Source: Cyclobacteriaceae bacterium
Lineage (GTDB): Bacteria > Bacteroidota > Bacteroidia > Cytophagales > Cyclobacteriaceae
Reading direction: 5' to 3'
Assembly (NCBI GenBank): GCA_029861825.1
Contig: JAOTYN010000030.1
Location: 1-16,553, forward strand
Length of the DNA: 16,553 nt
Shown: positions 7,137 to 13,373 of the stretch, piece by piece
How the letters are laid out: each line of letters begins with the position of its first letter
Position numbering within the stretch: position 1 is the stretch's first letter
The notes under the pieces: generated by a model
What the model saw: the letters and a program-made list of their open reading frames with translations, nothing else
Databases searched by the model: none
What the model was told of the DNA's origin: nothing
Program-made: the position numbers and the translations under genes

Positions 7137-8614
7137 TTATGAAGCTATCTCAAGAGCTACAATACAAAGCAGGAATGTTAACCACCCGGCGGCACTTTTT
7201 AAAACAGTGCACCACAGGATTGGGCGGCATGGCCTTGGGTGGTTTACTGGGTTGCAGTTCCTGGGAACCATCAGCGGATAAGGCTCCCTTGCTTTCCGAA
7301 GTATTAGGTAATGCTGCTCATTTCGCCCCCCGGGCTAAGCGGGTAATTTTCCTGCATATGGCGGGAGCTCCCTCACAGCTGGAGTTGTTTGACTACAAAC
7401 CGGAGTTGCAAAAGTTGCATGGTAAACCTTGCCCCCCTTCACTGTTGGAGGATAAGAAATTTGCCTTTATTTCAGGAGTTCCTAAAATGCTAGGGCCTCA
7501 GGCTAAATTCAGCCAACACGGTGAAAGTCGCGCCTGGATATCCCACCGACTACCTCATTTTAGTGCCGTAGCAGATGATGTGTGTTTTTTGAAAGCCGTA
7601 CACACCGACCAGTTCAATCATGCCCCTGCTCAACTATTCTTGCATTCCGGAAGCCCCCGTCTAGGAAGACCTTCTATGGGCTCCTGGGTTACCTATGGGC
7701 TGGGTTCGGAAAATGAAAACCTGCCCGGTTACATGGTACTGGTATCCGGTGGCAATACTCCCAGCGCTGGTAAGAGCGTGTGGGGCAGCGGGTTTCTGCC
7801 TACCCTATACCAGGGTGTGCAATGCCGTTCTCAAGGTGATCCTGTGCTTTATGTTTCCAACCCTGCCGGCATGGGCCGCGATTTACGAGGAAAATCCATA
7901 GAAGCCATAAACAAGATCAATCAACAGCAGTACCGGGAATTCAAGGATCCGGAGATCCTCACCCGAATTGCTCAATATGAGATGGCCTTTAAAATGCAAG
8001 TATCCGTACCGGAAGCTACTGATATCAGCAAAGAACCCGCTTATATACACGAAATGTACGGGACCGAACCGGGCACCACTTCCTTTGCGAATAATTGCTT
8101 GTTGGCCCGGCGACTGGCTGAGCGGGGTGTACGCTTCATCCAACTGTTCCATTGGGGATGGGATACCCACGGGGATAATATTCAAAATGGGCTAAACAAT
8201 GGGTTCGTTGATCGATGCAGGGAAATCGATCAACCTATGACCGCCCTGATCCAGGATCTTAAACAGCGAGGCCTGCTGGAAGATACACTGGTGGTATGGG
8301 GAGCGGAATTCGGACGCACTCCCATGCAGGAAAACCGGGTAGGAGTGGATACCCCTTTTGAGGGCCGCGATCACCATACGGATGCATACACCATGTGGAT
8401 GGCAGGAGGGGGAGTGAAGGGAGGCATCACTCATGGTGAAACAGATATTATAGGGTATCACGGGATCAAGGACCGGGTACACATTCACGATCTGCAGGCT
8501 ACAGTGCTTCACGCTTTGGGAATGGATCATGAAAAACTCACGTATCGCTTTCAATCTAGGGATTTCCGGTTAACTGATGTCAGTGGTAAGGTGGTGCAGG
8601 AGATCTTTAGCTGA
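7133..8614 (+). CDS. DUF1501 family protein, Tat-exported
   Basis: This 493-aa protein is the standard partner of PSD1 proteins. Its start overlaps the PSD1 stop (ATGA), with an alternative ATG two codons later at 7139. The N-terminus has a twin-arginine motif, TTRRHFLK (R19-R20), then a Gly-rich hydrophobic stretch ending in LLGC, so C41 may be lipidated. DUF1501 belongs to the alkaline-phosphatase/sulfatase superfamily. Visible family motifs are GWDTH (342-346), GAEFGRTP (390-397) and a GRDHHTD stretch near residues 413-419. There is no Cys/Ser formylglycine sulfatase signature (CxPxR), so it should not be called a sulfatase. Enzymatic activity is unproven for the family. Tat export implies folding, perhaps with a metal, before crossing the inner membrane. 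Confidence 0.93.
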   Translation: MIMKLSQELQYKAGMLTTRRHFLKQCTTGLGGMALGGLLGCSSWEPSADKAPLLSEVLGNAAHFAPRAKRVIFLHMAGAPSQLELFDYKPELQKLHGKPCPPSLLEDKKFAFISGVPKMLGPQAKFSQHGESRAWISHRLPHFSAVADDVCFLKAVHTDQFNHAPAQLFLHSGSPRLGRPSMGSWVTYGLGSENENLPGYMVLVSGGNTPSAGKSVWGSGFLPTLYQGVQCRSQGDPVLYVSNPAGMGRDLRGKSIEAINKINQQQYREFKDPEILTRIAQYEMAFKMQVSVPEATDISKEPAYIHEMYGTEPGTTSFANNCLLARRLAERGVRFIQLFHWGWDTHGDNIQNGLNNGFVDRCREIDQPMTALIQDLKQRGLLEDTLVVWGAEFGRTPMQENRVGVDTPFEGRDHHTDAYTMWMAGGGVKGGITHGETDIIGYHGIKDRVHIHDLQATVLHALGMDHEKLTYRFQSRDFRLTDVSGKVVQEIFS

Positions 8615-8625
8615 TCTAGGAATTT

Positions 8626-8682
8626 TTCCTCCCCCTAACCCCCTCTCAGAGGTTCCTCCCCCTAACCCCCTCTCAGAGGGGG
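8626..8682. repeat. Two perfect 27-bp tandem copies ending in a GC-rich hairpin
   Basis: The 27-bp unit begins TTCCTCCCCCTAACCCCCTC and ends TCAGAGG. It is present at 8626-8652 and again, identical, at 8653-8679. The second copy continues into GGG, allowing a hairpin with stem CCCCCTC/GAGGGGG (8666-8672 and 8676-8682) and a 3-nt loop. There is no T-run on either strand, so it is not a classical terminator. It may still block RNA polymerase between the converging DUF1501 and ADP-ribosylglycohydrolase-like genes. Similar C-rich CCCCCTAACCCCC elements are scattered in many Bacteroidota genomes, to my recollection. Confidence 0.85.
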
Positions 8683-8716
8683 ACATGGATCCGGTAACTG
8701 AGCTTGTTATCTACAA

Positions 8717-8790
8717 TCTTTGTGGTCCTTCTCTATGCCCCTCTGTGCCCCTCTGTGTCTTCTTTGTGTCCCTTTGTGTCCCTTTGTCCA
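8717..8790. repeat. Degenerate array with 10-bp period (consensus about CYYTGTGYCC)
   Basis: From 8731 to 8790, six consecutive 10-bp units keep exact phase: CTCTATGCCC, CTCTGTGCCC, CTCTGTGTCT, TCTTTGTGTC, CCTTTGTGTC, CCTTTGTCCA. A related CTTTGTGGTC lies just upstream, at 8718-8727. The strict 10-bp spacing with drifting sequence points to tandem duplication followed by divergence. A reading frame can be drawn through it (8577-8816), but it contains only this repeat and the 27-bp repeat, and I do not call it a gene. Confidence 0.8.
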
Positions 8791-8828
8791 ACTTAACCAT
8801 CATCAATGGAAAATAATAAATCACCAAC

Positions 8829-10250
8829 TCACTCTAGCATTTCTATAGCATTGGGGATCAGCCAAGAGTCTTCTTCCAAGAGCACATTACCGTTCATTTG
8901 TCCCTGTACCACCCGGTCCACCACATATACTCCCTTCTGAGACATTTTCCAAAAATCATCAATAGGCTTATCAAATCCACCCCGGGTTCGATGAATATCA
9001 AAGCGGTTGGAGAAGGTACGGCCGAAAGCCTGTTCTACCCCTGCTTTACCTAACATAAAACCCAGCAACCCACCCCAGGTGGCGGTGGGGTTGTCGGAAT
9101 CCCAGCCGGCTAAGGCACCGATCTTGATGGTTTCTTTTATATCGCCTTCGCCATAGAATAAACTCACCATACCGGCTCCAAAGTTGATGCCCGCAGCAAA
9201 ACACCCGTTGCAGGCCTCCTCCTTGGTGCTCCACTCATAGCCGTCTTCCTGACGTACCTGGTATTTTTCATGCAAGGCGTCCCGGGCAGCTTCCCAGGGT
9301 ACTTCGGAATCATACTGTGTTTTAACAAAATCATACATTTTTGCGGAATAGGAAGTGTCTGGCAAATGTTTTCTTGCTTGCTGGGCCAGCCAAAATACCT
9401 GGTCCTTCATACTCTTTTCTTCATCCGTAACCGAAGCCAATGAATGCATGATCACATAAAACTCAGCTATCCACTGGGCTTCGTATCGCGCAGTGGTCTG
9501 TATGGGTAAGCGAGCGATGTCTAGTGCCACATCCGGCCGTCCCGGCGCAAAAAGCCCAAATATTTCTGTGGTCAACTGGGCATCGATCATCTCGTAATTG
9601 GGATTCAGTTCTGGGTCACTGGTTTCCGGGGGTACTTTCCCTTGTAGCATGAGATCATGAGCGGACTGATTGGAGACCCACAAAAAATTCTGAGGCTCGC
9701 CATTATCGTCCTTAAAAGGGGTATTCTCATCGGAATAGATATGGGTGAGCCAGCCGTTCCGTATTTGTTCACCGGTGAGTTTTCCGTTATCGGTCTGCCA
9801 CATGATATGCTGATAAATGTATTCAATATCAGTATCATCATCGGCGCCCCAAATCTCGTCTTCATCTTTAAACACGAAGTCAATATTCCGGCTGATCTCG
9901 TCTAAGGATTCAATTTGCCATAAATTAGGGTGATCCGGTCCACCCCAATTTTCGCGGGTATAAAACCCCGCGGCTTTGCCGTCTTTACCTTCACCGCCGA
10001 TCTTATCCATTTCCGTAATCAAGCCGGTCCAGTTGGCAATACACTGTGCCAGCCAGAAGCCGTAAAGTTTATCTGTATACTGCTTACGGGATATAGCCAG
10101 GTCGGTGCCCTTAGGGCTGGAGGACTGGTAACTGAAGGTAGAATCCGTTAATTCATTGGGAACCGATTCAGCGGCGGGTTCTGGCTTGGAGCAGCCCAAA
10201 GTACTGTAGACTAGGAATGAAACGATAAGAAGGTTTCTTGATAAAGACAT
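8829..10250 (-). CDS. ADP-ribosylglycohydrolase-fold lipoprotein
   Basis: This 473-aa protein opens with a lipoprotein signal (STLGC, C20; then SKPEPA). The family fold begins near residue 58 (KQYTDKLYGFWLAQCIANWTGL, the degenerate equivalent of the GxxxGDxxG start). The first acidic metal cluster is ADDDTDIEY (D137-D139, D141), and the second is AGWDSDNPTATWGGLLG (D384, D386). In true ADP-ribosylglycohydrolases (DraG, ARH) the second cluster reads GDTDT; here it is D-S-D-N. Classical members act on ADP-ribosylated proteins in the cytosol, whereas this one is exported. Together with the nearby carbohydrate enzymes, that suggests it cleaves an N- or O-glycosidic bond in an extracellular sugar compound (inference). 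It lies 130 nt downstream of the CE15 gene on the same strand and may be cotranscribed. Confidence 0.85.
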   Translation of the reverse strand: MSLSRNLLIVSFLVYSTLGCSKPEPAAESVPNELTDSTFSYQSSSPKGTDLAISRKQYTDKLYGFWLAQCIANWTGLITEMDKIGGEGKDGKAAGFYTRENWGGPDHPNLWQIESLDEISRNIDFVFKDEDEIWGADDDTDIEYIYQHIMWQTDNGKLTGEQIRNGWLTHIYSDENTPFKDDNGEPQNFLWVSNQSAHDLMLQGKVPPETSDPELNPNYEMIDAQLTTEIFGLFAPGRPDVALDIARLPIQTTARYEAQWIAEFYVIMHSLASVTDEEKSMKDQVFWLAQQARKHLPDTSYSAKMYDFVKTQYDSEVPWEAARDALHEKYQVRQEDGYEWSTKEEACNGCFAAGINFGAGMVSLFYGEGDIKETIKIGALAGWDSDNPTATWGGLLGFMLGKAGVEQAFGRTFSNRFDIHRTRGGFDKPIDDFWKMSQKGVYVVDRVVQGQMNGNVLLEEDSWLIPNAIEMLE

Positions 10251-10298
10251 AGTTCAGAGACTTTTATAGGATGTCGGGTAGAATTTAATGATTAAATG

Positions 10299-10315
10299 CA
10301 GATTTTAATAATCTG
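10299..10315. promoter_or_regulatory. Inverted repeat CAGATT-N5-AATCTG, operator-like
   Basis: A perfect 6-bp dyad with a 5-nt AT spacer sits about 49 nt upstream of the ADP-ribosylglycohydrolase-like start and downstream of the CE15 stop. Its position suits a transcription-factor site. A weak hairpin with no T-run is the alternative. No regulator gene is adjacent. Confidence 0.3.
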
Positions 10316-10380
10316 AATTCGTTGTGCAACTTCCCTGTCTACTTGGCGGGCCTCCGTGTACAGCTCTTTACGGGCAATTT

Positions 10381-11661
10381 TTACTCTAAGTCAAGCACCT
10401 TCTGCGCCCACAAAATATACTGCTCCCAATCATAGTCGGTGACCTCATGCTTTCCACTGCGAATGTGATAACCAACCCTATGGTGAATGGGCTGGTCGAC
10501 CGGCGGCAACTCCGAACCGCTTAATCCTTCCATGCCAAAAAACTTATAAACTACGGTGGCATGCACTCCTGATAGAAATTCTCCTTTGGGATCGGCCCAA
10601 ATATCTTTTTCCGCGCTGGCAATATACAAAGGGCGAGGAGCGATAAGGGCCATTAACATATGCTGATCGAGTGGCAGCTCCTCTTCTTTGCCATTGTAGT
10701 TTTTAAAATTGTCACAAAACCAGTGAGGGAAATTGGCATTGATGGCTTTGGCATTCTCACCAAACTTGCGCTTTGACAGGGCTGCTCCGCCACACCCGGA
10801 ATCGTTAGAGATCACCCCATGGAAGCGGGTGTCCTGGGCCCCTGCCCAAAGCGCTGACTTGCCCAACCGGGAGTGGCCCATGGCGATTACCTTAGAATCA
10901 CTGGTGTGAGGATCTTCCTTTAAATAATCCAATGCCCGGCTCAGTCCCCAGGACCAGGCGGCCAGTGTGCCCCACTCATTTGGTTGGGGATGAGTCTGAC
11001 CTTCTCGGTAAAGAAAGGGGTGAATGCCGTCGTTGAAATCATCGCGGTCGGGGTCGATATCCCCGCAATACATGGTGACCACGCCAAAACCGGAATCAAT
11101 AATACGGTCGATGGCCCATCGATGTGACAGCTGGCCTCGTGAATCGTCGGTAGCCTTATGCTCCTTGATCCCCATATTGAAATTGTTGCGCATCCAGGAT
11201 GAGGTGAGCATTACCTGAGGATCATCAATTACAGTGTGATTTCCGAAAAAATTAAGCCCCAAAAAAAGCGGAGCATGGTCAACTTGGTGAGGCAAATACA
11301 TGAGCACCAAGGCCTCCAAATAATGGTCCCCTTTTTTAAAGACCAGTTTAATTTGTTTGCGCAGGGCTTTACCACCCAGGGCTTTTTGATCCTCTTCCAT
11401 TACTTGATACGATGACAAAGCTATTTCACCGGGTCGGGCTCCATAAACGTGCTCTTCGAACAGATCTATGATCTCCCCCCGTCGATGACGGGTCCATTGC
11501 TCCATGGAGGACACCGGAGTTCCATCCTGCATCACTAAGGGATCGGGAAGTTCAAATTGGGGTACCTTGTCTTCGTGGTAGTTGATGTGCTTTTGGGCAC
11601 GGATAAATAGGTTTAAGGCCATAAAAAAGGCAAGAATTAGATATTTGATGATTCGGGGCAT
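10381..11661 (-). CDS. Secreted CE15-like glucuronoyl esterase (alpha/beta hydrolase)
   Basis: This is a 426-aa protein with a signal peptide (residues 1-22, cleavage IRA before Q23). The nucleophile motif is GHSRLGK with S264, matching bacterial carbohydrate esterase family 15. The acid position 23 residues later is D287 in SNDSGCGGAALSKR, and the catalytic His is H405 in GKHEV. These spacings (23 and 141) equal those I recall for characterised bacterial CE15 enzymes, where the acid is usually Glu. CE15 enzymes cleave the ester between 4-O-methyl-glucuronic acid of xylan and lignin alcohols; broader uronate ester or acetyl-ester substrates are possible. Its start ATG at 11661 is well placed before the signal peptide. 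It is divergent from the Gfo/Idh/MocA gene, and the ADP-ribosylglycohydrolase-like gene follows on the same strand. Confidence 0.88.
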   Translation of the reverse strand: MPRIIKYLILAFFMALNLFIRAQKHINYHEDKVPQFELPDPLVMQDGTPVSSMEQWTRHRRGEIIDLFEEHVYGARPGEIALSSYQVMEEDQKALGGKALRKQIKLVFKKGDHYLEALVLMYLPHQVDHAPLFLGLNFFGNHTVIDDPQVMLTSSWMRNNFNMGIKEHKATDDSRGQLSHRWAIDRIIDSGFGVVTMYCGDIDPDRDDFNDGIHPFLYREGQTHPQPNEWGTLAAWSWGLSRALDYLKEDPHTSDSKVIAMGHSRLGKSALWAGAQDTRFHGVISNDSGCGGAALSKRKFGENAKAINANFPHWFCDNFKNYNGKEEELPLDQHMLMALIAPRPLYIASAEKDIWADPKGEFLSGVHATVVYKFFGMEGLSGSELPPVDQPIHHRVGYHIRSGKHEVTDYDWEQYILWAQKVLDLE

Positions 11662-11708
11662 GGTTGAGATAGCATAAAACTAATGACGAAATACCAATTA
11701 CGAAAGGC

Positions 11709-11716
11709 CAAAGTTA
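11709..11716 (-). promoter_or_regulatory. Candidate -7 element TAACTTTG for the CE15 gene
   Basis: On the minus strand this is an exact TAnnTTTG match 47 nt upstream of the CE15 start. No TTG is found at the -33 distance, so support is from the -7 box and its position only. A plus-strand box lies 28 bp away, so the two promoters would diverge from one short control region. Confidence 0.35.
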
Positions 11717-11744
11717 AATATCCAGAGGGGATTGTGAATGAATC

Positions 11745-11752
11745 TATCTTTG
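11745..11752 (+). promoter_or_regulatory. Candidate -7 element TATCTTTG for the Gfo/Idh/MocA gene
   Basis: This is an exact TAnnTTTG match 81 nt upstream of the start codon at 11834. It is the same 8-mer, followed by AA, as the box before the response regulator. A -33 TTG at the usual spacing is missing; the nearest, at 11732-11734, is too close. Confidence 0.35.
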
Positions 11753-11833
11753 AATTTGATCCTGAATATGGATTTGCACTTGACCTTAACCGCAAGATTT
11801 CCGTATTTCCGTAAGACGTGCTGATACTATCTT

Positions 11834-13237
11834 ATGAAAACACTTAAAAACTCCCGTAGGAATTTTCTCAAGAAAACCGCCGTGGCCGCATCTGCTATTA
11901 CCATTGTACCCCGTCATGTGCTGGGCGGCCGGGGCTTTATTGCTCCTAGTGATAAAGTGAATGTGGCCTTGGTAGGAGCTGGTGGCCGGGGTAACAACAA
12001 CCTGAAAGAGCTTTTTAAATTGGACGATGTGCAGGTCACCGCCATGGCCGATCCTGCGGAATACTGGGACTTGGCCAATTTTTATTATAGTACCACTGCC
12101 GGCCGCGGGCCCGTTAAAAAGAGAATAGAAGATCACTATCAGGGGCGATCAGCGAATTTCAAGGTTGCGGAGTACCTGGACTTTCGGGAAATGCTGGAGA
12201 AAGAGCCATCCCTGGATGCGGTACTTTGTGCCACCCCCGATCATACTCACGCCTATATTTGTTTACAGTCTTTTAGCGCCGGCAAGCATGTTTACTGCGA
12301 AAAACCCTTGACCCACAATATTTGGGAAGCTCGCGAAGTAAAGAAAGTCGCCAGTGAGTCTGGGCTGGCCACCCAAATGGGCAATCAACAGCACAGCTCG
12401 GTGGGTATTCGTCAGACAGTAGAATATCTGCGGGCAGGTGTACTGGGAAATATAACCGAAGCGCATGCCTGGGTGACAGCAACCCGCTGGATCCCCGGTT
12501 TGAAAGGGGTGCCCGAAGGTACCACACCATTACCCCATGGACTGGATTGGGATCTGTGGTTAGGCCCCAGGACTAAGCGCGATTTTCATGAGGCCTATGT
12601 CCCCGTTACCTGGAGAGATTTCTGGGATTTTGGTTGCGGTGCTATGGGAGACTTTGGCTGCCATGATCTTGATGCAGCGGTTTGGGGCCTGGAGCTGCCC
12701 TTGCCGGAGACCGTGGAGATGTTTCCCGCCGGCTTTAGTAATGAACATATTACTCCTTATGGTGAGATCGGGTATTACCATTTTCCGGCCACCGACAGGA
12801 ATGATCCTCTTAAACTTACCTGGTATTCAGGAGGCTTGCGGCCACCTCGGCCGGAGTTATTACCGGACAATAAAGACTTGAGCAGCCGGGGAGCGCTCTA
12901 TGTAGGGGAAAAAGGGATCATGGTCTATGAAGGCCGCGGTCAGGCACCCAAATTGTATCCTGAGCGCCTGGAAGCCACCGTTAAAGAATTGAAACCTACC
13001 TTGCCCCCTACCAACGGTCACCATCGCGACTGGATTGATGCCATTAAAGATGGGCCTAAGGCAAGCTCGCATTTTAAATATGGGGCGCATTTGACAGAGA
13101 TCACTTTGTTGGGTGTGCTTTCTTTGCGCTTGGGTGGACAGAAGATCTATTGGGATGCAGAAAATATGAAAGCAGTGGGGATACCCAAGGCCGATAAGTA
13201 TATTCAAGAGAAGGTGAGGGGTGGATGGAAGATGTGA
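11834..13237 (+). CDS. Gfo/Idh/MocA family oxidoreductase, Tat-exported
   Basis: This 467-aa protein has a twin-arginine signal, SRRNFLKK (R8-R9), followed by a hydrophobic Ala-rich stretch. The Rossmann dinucleotide site GAGGRG is at 48-53, and the family motif EKP (E156-K157-P158, in YCEKPLTHN) supplies the catalytic-site Lys. The C-terminal part, with DFGCGAMGDFGCHDLDAAVWG, is of the Bacteroidota/Planctomycetes-type C-terminal domain. Such enzymes oxidise or reduce sugars and cyclitols with NAD(P). Export by Tat implies that the cofactor is bound before export and held tightly, as in glucose-fructose oxidoreductase. It is divergent from CE15, 172 bp away, and 136 bp ahead of the DUF885-like lipoprotein on the same strand. 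The substrate cannot be told from sequence. Confidence 0.93.
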   Translation: MKTLKNSRRNFLKKTAVAASAITIVPRHVLGGRGFIAPSDKVNVALVGAGGRGNNNLKELFKLDDVQVTAMADPAEYWDLANFYYSTTAGRGPVKKRIEDHYQGRSANFKVAEYLDFREMLEKEPSLDAVLCATPDHTHAYICLQSFSAGKHVYCEKPLTHNIWEAREVKKVASESGLATQMGNQQHSSVGIRQTVEYLRAGVLGNITEAHAWVTATRWIPGLKGVPEGTTPLPHGLDWDLWLGPRTKRDFHEAYVPVTWRDFWDFGCGAMGDFGCHDLDAAVWGLELPLPETVEMFPAGFSNEHITPYGEIGYYHFPATDRNDPLKLTWYSGGLRPPRPELLPDNKDLSSRGALYVGEKGIMVYEGRGQAPKLYPERLEATVKELKPTLPPTNGHHRDWIDAIKDGPKASSHFKYGAHLTEITLLGVLSLRLGGQKIYWDAENMKAVGIPKADKYIQEKVRGGWKM

Positions 13238-13253
13238 GGATAAATCACCATAG

Positions 13254-13330
13254 ACGAATTACGAATTACGAAAGACGCGTGTCCGCCATCCGGCGGGAAT
13301 TATTACGAGAGACGAATTCTGGACATGTCC
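13254..13330. repeat. Intergenic repeat patch: ACGAATT tandem copies, CCGCC/GGCGG hairpin and GGACATGTCC palindrome
   Basis: ACGAATT occurs in tandem at 13254-13260 and 13261-13267, followed by ACGAAAGACG. A second ACGAGAGACGAATTC copy appears at 13304-13318. Between them lies a small hairpin, CCGCC-ATCC-GGCGG. A perfect 10-bp palindrome, GGACATGTCC, sits at 13321-13330. A related TTACGAAAGGCC string occurs at 11699-11709, upstream of the Gfo/Idh/MocA gene. The patch fills much of the 136-bp gap before the DUF885-like gene. No TAnnTTTG promoter is seen here, so that gene may be read from the upstream promoter. Confidence 0.55.
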
Positions 13331-13373
13331 GATGGGCTAGGGGCTCCGGGACCAGTTACCAAAATCTTATTCT

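Noticed and set aside
8192..8554. 120-codon minus-strand frame within the DUF1501 gene
   Set aside because: It is a shadow of the conserved plus-strand gene with no recognisable motif or promoter.
7133..8614. Sulfatase annotation for the DUF1501 gene
   Set aside because: It shares the superfamily fold and GWDTH-type metal motifs but lacks the C/S-x-P-x-R formylglycine signature.
8663..8682. Rho-independent terminator at the 27-bp repeat
   Set aside because: The hairpin is good, but no T-run follows on either strand, so it is reported only as a repeat.
8626..8790. CRISPR array
   Set aside because: The units are directly adjacent tandem copies without spacers, and no cas genes are present.
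8577..8816. 79-codon plus-strand reading frame after the DUF1501 gene
   Set aside because: It starts inside the DUF1501 coding region in another frame, and its peptide (PPNPLSE twice, then Cys/Val/Leu-rich) is only a translation of the 27-bp and 10-bp repeats.
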